23,217 nt of DNA from Clostridiales bacterium (GCA_017649745.1 JAGCGE010000266.1:1-23217), one strand, 5' to 3'; counted from the first letter of the stretch, positions 1 through 7,968 are shown. Notes: a model not told the origin generated them from the sequence alone. Numbers and translations are program-made.

Positions 1-69
1 AGGCTGTGTAATATTCTTCATTGCAAAGTACAGGATGTTATAGAAATACTTCCTGACCAAAAAAACTAA
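1..69 (+). CDS. Cro/C1-type small HTH regulator, C-terminal fragment
   Basis: The window opens inside a reading frame that ends with TAA at 67-69 and gives 22 residues: RLCNILHCKVQDVIEILPDQ followed by KN. This matches the end of small (about 70 aa) YozG-like Cro/C1 DNA-binding proteins, whose last helix typically reads L-C-x-x-L-x-C-x-x-x-D-I-x-E. The regulator at 19774-19983 ends the same way (ICDALDCQPGDILEYSKE). The helix-turn-helix itself lies outside the window, so DNA binding is inferred from this tail only. It converges on the nitroreductase operon and shares the hairpin at 107-139 with it. Such regulators often sit next to a DUF2975 membrane protein, which could lie upstream of the window. 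Confidence 0.6.
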   Translation, partial: RLCNILHCKVQDVIEILPDQKN

Positions 70-106
70 CAGGTTACCTCCTATGTAATAGTAATCCTGT
101 TCAACG

Positions 107-139
107 ATAAAGCCGGCTCCGTCATACAGCCGGCTTTAT
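107..139. terminator. Perfect 12-bp hairpin between convergent genes
   Basis: Arms ATAAAGCCGGCT (107-118) and AGCCGGCTTTAT (128-139) are exact reverse complements around a 9-nt loop. The hairpin lies between the stop of the regulator fragment (69) and the stop of the nitroreductase (165), so it can serve both strands. The T tract is short (TTTAT) on either side, so termination may be modest. Confidence 0.7.
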
Positions 140-164
140 CATTTCTATCAATTAATAATTTAGA

Positions 165-689
165 TCAGCACCAATAGACTCTTCCGTCTTTTCGATCAGG
201 CTTAGAAGGATTCTCGCCATCGATATATCCGACAGCGCAGTGACCTATACCTTCCCACTCGCCTTCAATACCAAGTTCCTTGAGCATATTCTTGTAGTAG
301 TCCTGCTCGAATTCTTCCTTGGCGCGGTGGATCCAGATGCTTCCAAGACCCAGAGAATAAGCAGCGTTCATAAGATTACCCATCATAAGACTTCCGTCAT
401 AAACGTGTGTAGGGACCTCCTTATTAGCAAGAACGATAAGGATAACAGGTGCACCGTAGAAAGGATCATATTCTTCGCCCCAGCCTCCGATATTACGGTT
501 GTCTTCAGAGATCTTATCGCGAAGCTTCTTGTCTGTAACAGCAATAACTATTGAAGATTGCTTACCCATACCGCTTGCCGCATATAAACCTGCATCGACG
601 ATCTGCTCAAGGTCTGCCTTAGACGGCATATCAGGCTTAAACTTTCTTATACTTCTTCTTTCTTCCATTGCTTTGATCACATCATTCAT
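165..689 (-). CDS. Nitroreductase family protein (FMN-dependent oxidoreductase)
   Basis: A 174-aa protein of the nitroreductase fold, which binds FMN as a homodimer and reduces nitro compounds, quinones or similar acceptors with NAD(P)H. The N-terminal ERRSIRKF (residues 10-17) is the family's FMN-phosphate-binding segment. It is followed by the usual helical segment with LEQIVDAGLYAASG and, near residues 105-120, a NAAYSLGLGSIWIHR stretch typical of the family. It is short but within range for the compact NfsA/Frm2-like subgroup. The start is fixed by AGGAGG about 8 nt upstream of the ATG. It is the last gene of a three-gene minus-strand redox operon, 18 nt after the SDR gene. The real substrate cannot be read from sequence. 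Confidence 0.88.
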   Translation of the reverse strand: MNDVIKAMEERRSIRKFKPDMPSKADLEQIVDAGLYAASGMGKQSSIVIAVTDKKLRDKISEDNRNIGGWGEEYDPFYGAPVILIVLANKEVPTHVYDGSLMMGNLMNAAYSLGLGSIWIHRAKEEFEQDYYKNMLKELGIEGEWEGIGHCAVGYIDGENPSKPDRKDGRVYWC

Positions 690-707
690 AGTTAATTCCT
701 CCTAAAT

Positions 708-1427
708 TTAGAACGGATAATCTTCGTTCTCGTTAGTTATAAATCTGTGTCCCTCAAAGTCATTACGCTTCGACTCGAAAAGAACACGAAGAATCTCAGC
801 TGCTTCATAAGATGATAAAGGTGCCGGATTATCAGGGCGTCCGTCTGTCCTTATCCATCCCGGATGAACACAGAAGATATTGATAGATCTGTCATCTTTA
901 AAAGTATTGACCAGATTCATCGTTGCCATATTAAGTGCAGCCTTAGCCATACCGTAATCGATCATATTAGTTCTGTAGCACTTTGAGATACTGCCTGCCT
1001 CAGAAGAGATATTCATTATGAGAGCCGTCATATCGCTCTTCTTAAGAAGCGGATAGAAAGCCTTGATAACGCGCATCGCACCGACGGCCGTAATATCAAC
1101 TGTCCTCGCAATATAATCAAGATTAGCATCGAAAAAGCCCTTATCACAATCAGGGGATACTGATACTGCATTATTGATAAGAAGATCCAGATGATCGACC
1201 TTCGACGAGAGTTCTCTTGCAGCTCCTTCAACTGACTCGGTACTGCTGATATCCATCATCAGGATAATAAGCTTATCACCATAAGTCTCCTTAAGAGTAA
1301 GAAGTTCCTTACATTCTTTTCGAATAGTAGCAACGACTGTGTCACCTGCTTCAAGATATCGAAGGACGAGGTTGAAACCTAAACCAACTGCCTTACCTGC
1401 ACCAGTAACTAATACATTCTGACTCAT
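708..1427 (-). CDS. Short-chain dehydrogenase/reductase (SDR)
   Basis: A 239-aa classical SDR-type oxidoreductase. The Rossmann nucleotide-binding motif TGAGKAVGLG is at residues 8-17, the NNA motif at 85-87, a candidate catalytic Ser near 142, and the catalytic Y-x3-K at Tyr158/Lys162. The HPGWIRTD segment after the active site resembles C-factor (CsgA)-like SDRs and carries the usual P-G turn. The glycine motif (TGAGKAVGLG) departs slightly from the usual T-G-x3-G-I-G. The ATG lies 5 nt after the flavoprotein stop, and its ribosome binding site GAGG overlaps the end of that gene, so the two are probably translationally coupled. Substrate unknown; NAD(P)H preference is not assigned. Confidence 0.88.
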   Translation of the reverse strand: MSQNVLVTGAGKAVGLGFNLVLRYLEAGDTVVATIRKECKELLTLKETYGDKLIILMMDISSTESVEGAARELSSKVDHLDLLINNAVSVSPDCDKGFFDANLDYIARTVDITAVGAMRVIKAFYPLLKKSDMTALIMNISSEAGSISKCYRTNMIDYGMAKAALNMATMNLVNTFKDDRSINIFCVHPGWIRTDGRPDNPAPLSSYEAAEILRVLFESKRNDFEGHRFITNENEDYPF

Positions 1428-1432
1428 AGAAG

Positions 1433-2056
1433 TTACCTCGTGAAGTTCGTCCAGACTCTGTCTTCCGTAGGAGGCAATCCGAGTTCTTTCTTACCAAGCG
1501 CGATACTGTTCATCATGAATACCATGTTACGAGCAAGAACTCTCATAACCTGTCTTCCCTCGTCATCGACCTTACCTTCACCAGGCTCCCAACCATAGAT
1601 GTTATTCCAGTACTGGCTTGTGGCGATCGGCATATTAGACAGAGTAAAGAACTTATTGAGTTCATCGAAAGTAGCAGTACAACCTGATCTTCTGGCACTT
1701 ACTACACTCGCACCTACCTTGTACTTAAGATCAAGATGGGAACTGTAGAATAATCTCTGGAGAGCGCTCATCAATGTTCCGTTAGCTGAACCGTAGTAAA
1801 CCGGAGATCCTATGACAAGTCCGTCAGCTTCCTTAAGCTTTACTGCAAGCTCGTTTACGATATCATCGAAAACACACTTATCAGTCTTCCTGCATGTCTC
1901 GCACGCAATACATCCTCTTATATCTTTATTACCGAGAAGGATACTCTCATATTCGACACCATTCTCTTCGAAAACACTCTCCATCTCTTTAAATGCAAGA
2001 GCGATATTACCGTTTGGTCTTGGACTTCCGTTGAGCATCAATACTTTAAATCCCAT
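1433..2056 (-). CDS. NADPH-dependent FMN reductase / iron-sulfur flavoprotein
   Basis: A 207-aa flavodoxin-fold protein. LMLNGSPRPNGN (residues 6-17) is the FMN-phosphate loop of the NADPH-dependent FMN reductase family, and VIGSPVYYGS (about 81-90) is the second flavin loop. Between them are four cysteines at 49, 52, 55 and 61 (spacing Cx2Cx2Cx5C). This fits the compact motif of iron-sulfur flavoproteins (Isf; Cx2Cx2Cx4-7C), which binds a 4Fe-4S cluster. A role in electron transfer or oxidative/nitrosative stress is therefore likely, by family resemblance. It is the first gene of the operon with an SDR and a nitroreductase. An AAGGAGG site precedes the ATG. No clear promoter was recognised in the 90 bp upstream. 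Confidence 0.87.
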   Translation of the reverse strand: MGFKVLMLNGSPRPNGNIALAFKEMESVFEENGVEYESILLGNKDIRGCIACETCRKTDKCVFDDIVNELAVKLKEADGLVIGSPVYYGSANGTLMSALQRLFYSSHLDLKYKVGASVVSARRSGCTATFDELNKFFTLSNMPIATSQYWNNIYGWEPGEGKVDDEGRQVMRVLARNMVFMMNSIALGKKELGLPPTEDRVWTNFTR

Positions 2057-2146
2057 AACACAACCTCCTTAATGCTGTTTCCATCATCTTATCCCTAGAG
2101 ATCATTCAAGGTATATCAATCTCATGTAGAATATCTTATATTTCAC

Positions 2147-2962
2147 TTATATCATTCTCTTATAGATCTCGAGCATGCTCTCCATCTGATACTTAAGAAG
2201 CCATGCAGCGTTGTTATATTCAGGCTCACCCTTAAGCTTGTTGATCAACTGCGGATAATACTTCTCAGTCTCCCTTAACATCCTGTAGACCTTCTCCTTA
2301 GCTAGTCCCCAAGACATTGTCGTAAGATTATTGCATCTGTCGATACACTTGACGAGTACCGCCTTAGGATTAGTCTTTATCTCTTTATAGTAAAGATCCA
2401 TTACCTTATCACGGTTCTCCTTAGTAGTCTTACCGTGAGTAAGAAGTCTAACGATCTCTCTGATCTCATCACTTACCGGAAGTTCAGTTAATTCAACATT
2501 ACAGTCCTCGACCACATCATGCAGTAGACAAGCCGCTATGACTTCGTCATCATTGATATTCATGGCAAGTGCATGGCAGGCCATATTAAGAGGATGATAG
2601 ATATATGGGGTATCGCACTTCTTTCTAGTCTGTCCTTCATGAGCCTTAACGGCGAAATCGACAGCCTTCAGAGTATTATTCAATCCAAGGCTCTTGGCAG
2701 TCGTCTTAACATAGGTCTTCATGTGCTGCCAGTTGTAGATGGTATCCTTCGGTTCGAAAGCACTTCCCCTGTCTTCGACTAAAGCAGATAAAGATATTTC
2801 GAATAATCCTGCAAGCTTAATAAGCTTCTCAGTATCAGGCTTATATTCATCTCTTTCCCATGATGATACCGCTTGAAAACTCACGTCCATCTTCTCAGCA
2901 ACCTGCTCCTGAGTGAGTTTACGTTCTTCCCTAAGTTTCTTAATATTCTGTCCTAAGCTCAT
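2147..2962 (-). CDS. XRE-type HTH fused to a RelA/SpoT-like HD hydrolase domain
   Basis: A 271-aa fusion. Residues 5-62 form an XRE/Cro-type helix-turn-helix (LREERKLTQEQVAEKMDVSF, then AVSSWERDEYKPD). Residues about 100-245 resemble the (p)ppGpp hydrolase domain of RelA/SpoT and MESH1: AHEGQTRK (107-114), PYIYHPL with His123, LLHDVVED with His148-Asp149 and Glu152-Asp153, and KCIDRCNNL with Asp208. The metal-binding H...HD...D set is complete. No synthetase or TGS domain is present. The known activity of this domain family is Mn-dependent removal of pyrophosphate from (p)ppGpp; whether this protein does so is inference. The helix-turn-helix suggests transcription control coupled to nucleotide sensing. 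The gene stands alone, with a good ribosome binding site (GGGAGG) and a plausible promoter at 3013-3041. Confidence 0.82.
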   Translation of the reverse strand: MSLGQNIKKLREERKLTQEQVAEKMDVSFQAVSSWERDEYKPDTEKLIKLAGLFEISLSALVEDRGSAFEPKDTIYNWQHMKTYVKTTAKSLGLNNTLKAVDFAVKAHEGQTRKKCDTPYIYHPLNMACHALAMNINDDEVIAACLLHDVVEDCNVELTELPVSDEIREIVRLLTHGKTTKENRDKVMDLYYKEIKTNPKAVLVKCIDRCNNLTTMSWGLAKEKVYRMLRETEKYYPQLINKLKGEPEYNNAAWLLKYQMESMLEIYKRMI

Positions 2963-3012
2963 GATCTACTTTCCTCCCGTTACATCCATAGGATAAAGCA
3001 ATCCATAGATAT

Positions 3013-3041
3013 ATTCTAACAATCAGGAGTTGATTCTTCAA
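3013..3041 (-). promoter_or_regulatory. Predicted promoter of the HTH-HD gene, with overlapping dyad
   Basis: On the minus strand TTGAAG and TAGAAT are separated by 17 nt, about 50 bp upstream of the HTH-HD start. The -35 region lies within an inverted repeat, TTGATT-CTTC-AATCAA (3030-3045), which could be the operator of the XRE domain. Both calls come from motif reading only. Confidence 0.45.
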
Positions 3042-3230
3042 TCAATAATTCAAGTTACACTTGAAATCAAAACATAGTTGTCTTCATCTTCCTTGTTCAA
3101 ATCATCATTTAAATATTGTCTAAAAAATGATATTATCCAACTAGAACATGTCATTTTATCGACAACAAGAAACGCTTTATGCATTTTTCCCCAAACAATA
3201 CAGATTTTCGGAAAGGAGATATGGTAAAAG

Positions 3231-4523
3231 ATGGTAGATGCTACAACATTTACGGTTGATGAGAACAATCTGACTATGAGGATCCAACAGGCAGAGATGT
3301 ATCTCAAGGAATTCGAGAACGAGGTGAAGAGAGCTAACGGAGCTACACCTATATTCCGATCAAGAGAGGACGCTCTCTCGCGAATCAAGATTCTGAACGA
3401 ATATGCTCCTAATGATCCGAGGATCAAAGAACTGTTCGAACGCGCAAGTAAATGTGTTGTCGGTTCAGCAGGAAACTTCAAGGATATTACCGAAGATATG
3501 CTCGCATACCTGAAGAATGAGGAAAACCTAAGAGCGCAGTATTCGCAGAAGAGCGAAGAAGCATGGAATGAACTTGTAAGTCAGTATAAAGATCAGATGC
3601 TGGAGAAGGTCTACCCTGCCCCTGATCTTTCATCTGAACATATCGAAGACCTTGAAGGTCGTTACGTCATACTCGATGAAGTCAAATATCCCGAGAATCA
3701 ATTTCTTGGTGTTACGGGAGAATATATACATGTTGGTAAGAGATCAACCGGAATGTATTTTGTAAGGATCGACTCCAGAAAATGGCTCGGACCTTATGAG
3801 GCAGTAAAACGCTACAGAAGAATGATCGACAGTACTATGGCGGAAGTAACTAATTGGACTGTCTTGGGTGTCATCTCCGGTCTTGCTCTTGAGATCCCTG
3901 AAGCAGGAGAAGCCAAAGTCGGCGGACCTATAATGTCGGTCGTTGTCGATCCGATCGCTCTTTATGTACCGGGACATGTTCTGGGAATGTATTCTGACGA
4001 GCGCGAAAACAGCGGTTATTTCTTCGGCGAGGATGAAGTCAAAGCTATCAAGGACAGCTGGTTTACAATCAAGTCTATTCCGGAAGATGTAACACCTGAA
4101 AGACTTGTCGAGATATTCCAGCAGGCTATCAAGGAAAAGAACTATGATCTGTTCCTTGAATGTATTAATCCTGAATTGAGATGTGAGGACAATGATAAGC
4201 AAATGGCTAATCTGATGTACCACTGGGATCTTCATCAGGAACGTTTCCATGGAGAATATGTTTACGCTGAAGTTAAACCTGAAGAAACAAAGATCACTGT
4301 GGTAAAAGGCTATGATGACACAAATGACCTGAACTCCTACTTCCTATCTAAAGAAGAACAGCAAAAGATCGCATCAAGATATGGTGACAAAGTCGAATAT
4401 GCTTCTGTTCAGACAATCGCTTATGACAAGAACGGAAAGCAATTGGGAAGTCCTAACAGAAGAAATCTCATAAGGACTAACGGCGGCAGATGGTACATCT
4501 TTGATTACGACATCAGATTCTAA
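3231..4523 (+). CDS. Unrecognised 430-aa protein, partner of the next gene
   Basis: I do not recognise this family. The protein has no signal peptide or convincing membrane segment and looks cytoplasmic. Residues 1-125 are charged and helical with coiled-coil character. Residues 140-280 look like mixed alpha/beta, with hydrophobic strands at 205-250. Residues 285-430 begin with TPERLVEIFQQAIKEKNYD and end RTNGGRWYIFDYDIRF, a pattern reminiscent of an NTF2-like fold. The start is fixed: TAA stands in frame at 3225-3227, and AAAGGAG (3212-3218) precedes the ATG at a rather long 12-nt spacing. It lies 25 nt upstream of the 380-aa gene and ends in the same transcription unit. Lysine codons are mixed, with AAG frequent, unlike the AAA-rich next gene. 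Confidence 0.8.
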   Translation: MVDATTFTVDENNLTMRIQQAEMYLKEFENEVKRANGATPIFRSREDALSRIKILNEYAPNDPRIKELFERASKCVVGSAGNFKDITEDMLAYLKNEENLRAQYSQKSEEAWNELVSQYKDQMLEKVYPAPDLSSEHIEDLEGRYVILDEVKYPENQFLGVTGEYIHVGKRSTGMYFVRIDSRKWLGPYEAVKRYRRMIDSTMAEVTNWTVLGVISGLALEIPEAGEAKVGGPIMSVVVDPIALYVPGHVLGMYSDERENSGYFFGEDEVKAIKDSWFTIKSIPEDVTPERLVEIFQQAIKEKNYDLFLECINPELRCEDNDKQMANLMYHWDLHQERFHGEYVYAEVKPEETKITVVKGYDDTNDLNSYFLSKEEQQKIASRYGDKVEYASVQTIAYDKNGKQLGSPNRRNLIRTNGGRWYIFDYDIRF

Positions 4524-4548
4524 AAGACTATCATAAGGAGAGACAGAT

Positions 4549-5691
4549 ATGAGCGAATATGAAAATAACGAAGACGTTAAATTAAATGAAAATGATCTGG
4601 ACGAAATAATAGGTGGAATCTCAGAGTGCACTAATCAACTCACTGAATACTTGGCGGAATTAAAAAATGAAGGTTGTTCAGATATGGATGCACTGACAGG
4701 AACAATTGAAGGATTCAGCATATATTTCAGCAACTCAGGATGGATCGCGCAATTCATATCGGATAATGCATCTAAATTCAATTCACCTAACGGGTATGAT
4801 ACATCAAATCTCAAAAAATACTGGGTCGAATTGAAATCGTTTCAACCTGTAAGTGATTTGCTGTATCAAATGGCTAATCTTACTCTTGGTTGGATAAAAA
4901 ACGCGCACACGATCATCAACGCAAAGCAAAATGCTGATAAATCTGATCAGATCTTAAATAAAGAATCCTTCAATTTAATGATCAAGGATTTTGAAGAAGC
5001 TTCAGCATATTTCGAGAAGAATCCTGACAGTATCAGTTGCCCCGAATCAAATGAGCTGTTCTATAAATATTTCAGTGATAAAGATGATCTTTCAAAAATA
5101 TCAACTGATTTGAGAGATGTGTATTTTAAAGCAAGATTCAATGATTTTATGAAAGACATCAGTACAAAAGACTTCTTCAAAAGAGTCTTTCAGTTTTATG
5201 CTGTTGAAGATGATATAGAAAGATATCGCTTAAGTATAGACACAGCTAATAAAATGACGGCAATAGACGGATATGTCGAATCGGTAAAAAAGATCGAAAA
5301 CAACGGAGAAGATATAAATACAACTGCTACGTTGTGTAAAACTATACTGCAGCAGAAGATCGAACCTTATCCAACCATACCTGTAATCATTCAATTGGGA
5401 GTATCGATCAACAATATGGTCAAATCACTTCTGGAACTTTCAGAGTATTGTTATGATCTGTATGTAAAATTCTACGAGCCTGATGACTCAGCACCGTACT
5501 GCTTTATGAACAAAGAAGCTGTAGCCAGTAAAGCCCATGGGTATAAAATGAATGATATCACAGAAAAAGACTCCTATTTATCTATGTATCAGAAAATGGT
5601 AATGTCGTTTGATAATTTTGCAACAACCTTTGTATTTTGCTACGGAAAAATAACAACCAAAGACAAGAAATACAAAAGTAGATATTGCTGA
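4549..5691 (+). CDS. Unrecognised 380-aa protein with a double-glycine leader motif
   Basis: The body of this protein is not recognised; it is predicted to be mainly helical, without a Sec signal or membrane segments. Its N terminus is notable. Residues 12-23 (LNENDLDEIIGG) fit the double-glycine leader consensus of class II bacteriocins: Leu at -12, Asp at -8, Leu at -7, Ile at -4, Gly at -2 and -1. A C39 peptidase would cut after Gly23, leaving about 357 residues. No C39 transporter is encoded in this window. The ATG follows a GGAGAG site (4535-4545 region) and the gene shares an operon with the 430-aa gene. Codon use is richer in A/T than in its neighbours (mostly AAA for lysine), which may point to different ancestry. 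It could be an exported protein or a cytoplasmic one with a chance match. Confidence 0.8.
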   Translation: MSEYENNEDVKLNENDLDEIIGGISECTNQLTEYLAELKNEGCSDMDALTGTIEGFSIYFSNSGWIAQFISDNASKFNSPNGYDTSNLKKYWVELKSFQPVSDLLYQMANLTLGWIKNAHTIINAKQNADKSDQILNKESFNLMIKDFEEASAYFEKNPDSISCPESNELFYKYFSDKDDLSKISTDLRDVYFKARFNDFMKDISTKDFFKRVFQFYAVEDDIERYRLSIDTANKMTAIDGYVESVKKIENNGEDINTTATLCKTILQQKIEPYPTIPVIIQLGVSINNMVKSLLELSEYCYDLYVKFYEPDDSAPYCFMNKEAVASKAHGYKMNDITEKDSYLSMYQKMVMSFDNFATTFVFCYGKITTKDKKYKSRYC

Positions 5692-5703
5692 TTTCTCATA
5701 AAG

Positions 5704-5734
5704 AAAGCGTGGTATCTTCATATCACGCTTTTTT
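5704..5734 (+). terminator. Rho-independent terminator of the 430/380-aa gene pair
   Basis: Stem AAAGCGTGGTAT / ATATCACGCTTT (one G-U pair) around a CTTC tetraloop is followed by six T residues, 12 nt after the TGA of the 380-aa gene. This is a textbook intrinsic terminator. Confidence 0.92.
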
Positions 5735-5749
5735 ATTGAAAAATCTTAA

Positions 5750-5780
5750 AGCCGCTCGAGAATAAATTCCCGAAGCGGCT
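5750..5780 (-). terminator. Terminator of the sugar ABC transporter operon
   Basis: Arms AGCCGCT (5750-5756) and AGCGGCT (5774-5780) are extended inward by CGAGAA/TTCCCG with one bulged base. On the minus strand the stem is followed by TTTAAGATTTTT. It lies about 30 nt beyond the last permease stop and faces the terminator at 5704-5734. Confidence 0.8.
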
Positions 5781-5810
5781 CTAAGTATATGGGTATTTGG
5801 CTTTAAATTG

Positions 5811-6857
5811 TCATTTAGATTTCTTATTCTTACGAGCAAGAATGATGCTCTGAACGAGAAGGAATATACAAAGCATTGATGCAACTGTGATATTTGTCCA
5901 CCATGCTTCATCAAGACCCAGGGATGATACGATGTTCTTGATCGTGCTAAGTGAGAGAACACCGAAGAGTGTACCTGCAATGTTACCTACACCACCTGTA
6001 AGCATTGTTCCTCCGATGATCGATGATGCGATAGCATTCATCTCAGCACCTGCAGCGTGCGAAGGAGAACCGGAACCTACGTGCATGAAGTAAACGAAAC
6101 CACCGATACCTGCGAGAAGTCCGCACAAAAGATGAGCCATGAACTTTGTTCTTCTGACATTGATACCGAGCATATTTGCACTCTGATTGTTACCGCCTAC
6201 TGCGTAGAAATTACGTCCGAGCTTAGTCCAACGAAGTACGCAGAACAGGATCAAAACTATGAGCAAAGCTACGATAACACCGATCTCTACATAAGCATCT
6301 ATGTATTCGCCGAGCTTATTCTCAGAACCAAGACCCGGAACTGTTATTCTCTTTGACTTAAGAGCCACAAACTGCTCGTTTTCTACATTGAACTGTGTTG
6401 CATTTATTATCGTAGTCATTCCTTTTGCAAAGAACATACCGGCAAGCGTTACGATAAACGGCTGGATGTTAAGGTATGCTACTAATGCTCCTTGAATAAC
6501 ACCAAATGCAAGACCGATACCAAGTGCTATGAGAAGTGCCGTAAATACGTTACCGCCATGGTAATCGAGATGAACCGCACATGACATACATACAAGAGCC
6601 GTTACCTGACCAACTGAGATATCGATACCGCCTGTTATCATTACAAGGCTCATGCCACATGAGAGAATGATAAGAGAAGCATTTTCATTAAGGATATTAA
6701 GGAATGTCTGAGGCTTCGAAAAACCTTTTCCAAGGAACAGGACCGCACAGCAATACATAACCAAGAAAACCGCGATCGTGATCATGAGGAGAAGATTGGT
6801 GTCGGTAAGACTTATGCCGGTCCTCAGTTTTTTAGCATTCTTATCAGGAAGAGACAT
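5811..6857 (-). CDS. yjfF: Sugar ABC transporter permease, YjfF type
   Basis: An inner-membrane permease of a CUT2 sugar ABC transporter, 348 aa from the chosen start. It has about eight to ten hydrophobic segments and the family signature GMSLVMITGGIDISVGQVTA near residue 65, plus IQPFIVTLAGMFFAKG and the late AIASSIIGGTMLTGGVGNIAGT loop (about 260-285). This matches YjfF, the second permease of the E. coli galactofuranose system, better than RbsC. I chose the ATG at 6857 because it lies one base after the stop of the preceding permease and behind a purine-rich GGAAAGGGGG; an upstream in-frame start at 6911 would place 18 extra residues inside that gene. It is the last gene of the operon and would pair with the YtfT-type permease. 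Confidence 0.92.
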   Translation of the reverse strand: MSLPDKNAKKLRTGISLTDTNLLLMITIAVFLVMYCCAVLFLGKGFSKPQTFLNILNENASLIILSCGMSLVMITGGIDISVGQVTALVCMSCAVHLDYHGGNVFTALLIALGIGLAFGVIQGALVAYLNIQPFIVTLAGMFFAKGMTTIINATQFNVENEQFVALKSKRITVPGLGSENKLGEYIDAYVEIGVIVALLIVLILFCVLRWTKLGRNFYAVGGNNQSANMLGINVRRTKFMAHLLCGLLAGIGGFVYFMHVGSGSPSHAAGAEMNAIASSIIGGTMLTGGVGNIAGTLFGVLSLSTIKNIVSSLGLDEAWWTNITVASMLCIFLLVQSIILARKNKKSK

Positions 6858-6858
6858 A

Positions 6859-7968
6859 TCAGACCGCCCCCTTTCCTGCTTTGCCAGCCACGATCTTGTT
6901 CTTGAACACAATGATCTTATTTCTTACGATAGGTGCACTAAGAACAACAAGGATGATAACTACAACAGCCTTATATGCTGAAATAGCATTGGAGTTAACC
7001 TTGAACTTGAAAAGTGTAGTTGTAAGGAACTGGATAACATATGCTCCGAGAATGGAAGCTGTCATGTTGAACTTACCACCGCTCAATGCATTACCGCCAA
7101 GAGCAACTGCAAGGATAACGTCCATTTCTATGTCTTTAGCTACAACTGAATAGTTGATCGTTGAAAGACGGCTAACTTTGATAAATCCTGCAACAGCTAC
7201 GCAGACACCAAGGATAACAAATGTTAGGAACTTGATAAACTGCGGGTTGATACCATTAAGTCTGGATGAGTTAGGATTGATACCAACAGACTGAGAATAA
7301 AGTCTTAAGTTAGTAAACTTCAATACCAAAGCAATAAGGATCATACAGATAGCTGCTATGAATATCGGTGTAGGTACAGGGATACCAGGAATGAAATTAC
7401 CGTAATATGCGAATTTCGGTTCGCTGATTACAGGAAGCTCATTGTTATTGATCCAAGCTGCAATGGAACGTCCTGCCGTATAAAGGATCAGCGTTGCGAC
7501 CATCGGCTGTATCTTAAAGTAAGCTACTACCATACCGTTAAAGGCTCCAAACAGCATCGATACGATTACACATACAAGGAATGCTACGATGATAGGAGCA
7601 TGAAGTGTTTCAGGTCTTGAATCAGTTCCGCAAAGAACTCTAAGAATGACACTTCCGGCAATTGCTATTGTTGAGCCTACACTGATATCCTGTCCGCCTG
7701 AAGCTGCTGTTACAAGTGTCATTCCAATCGCAAGGATCGCAAGCTCAGATGCATTATCTAAAATAGTGATCAGATATCCCGAAAGAACAGGATCTCCTGA
7801 ACTACTCTTATCAAGCGTGATCTTAAAGAAACCAGGATCAGCGATAAGATTGAATATTACCAGGATAAGGAGAGCCGCTACCGGAATGAATATCTGGTTT
7901 TGTAAGAGTTTTCCAAAGAAACTGCCACTAGATCCTTTGGACTTTATCTTGTTATCTGATACACTCAT
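6859..7968 (-). CDS. ytfT: Sugar ABC transporter permease, YtfT type
   Basis: A 369-aa CUT2 permease. GMTLVTAASGGQDISVGSTI (about residues 82-101) is the membrane signature, with two extra residues (AS) relative to the usual T-G-G-x-D-x-S-V-G. KIQPMVATLILYTAGRSIAA and EMDVILAVALGGNALSGGKF further match YtfT of E. coli. A longer N-terminal cytoplasmic tail (about 25 residues, Lys/Ser/Gly-rich) precedes the first membrane segment. Its start codon overlaps the ATPase stop by one base (TGATG), so translation is coupled. With YjfF it should form the heterodimeric channel. The C-terminal tail is lysine-rich. Confidence 0.92.
   Translation of the reverse strand: MSVSDNKIKSKGSSGSFFGKLLQNQIFIPVAALLILVIFNLIADPGFFKITLDKSSSGDPVLSGYLITILDNASELAILAIGMTLVTAASGGQDISVGSTIAIAGSVILRVLCGTDSRPETLHAPIIVAFLVCVIVSMLFGAFNGMVVAYFKIQPMVATLILYTAGRSIAAWINNNELPVISEPKFAYYGNFIPGIPVPTPIFIAAICMILIALVLKFTNLRLYSQSVGINPNSSRLNGINPQFIKFLTFVILGVCVAVAGFIKVSRLSTINYSVVAKDIEMDVILAVALGGNALSGGKFNMTASILGAYVIQFLTTTLFKFKVNSNAISAYKAVVVIILVVLSAPIVRNKIIVFKNKIVAGKAGKGAV

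Noticed and set aside
3050..3481. 143-aa minus-strand open frame covering the upstream region of the 430-aa gene
   Set aside because: It overlaps the 430-aa coding gene and its ribosome binding site, has no site of its own, and gives a low-complexity Ser/Leu-rich product.
3231..5691. Polymorphic toxin and immunity pair
   Set aside because: No toxin domain, LXG or WXG motif, or repeat region is visible, and the second gene is too large for a typical immunity protein.
6858..6911. N-terminal extension of the YjfF-type permease
   Set aside because: It would overlap the end of the preceding permease gene by 18 codons, has no ribosome binding site, and is absent from the family.
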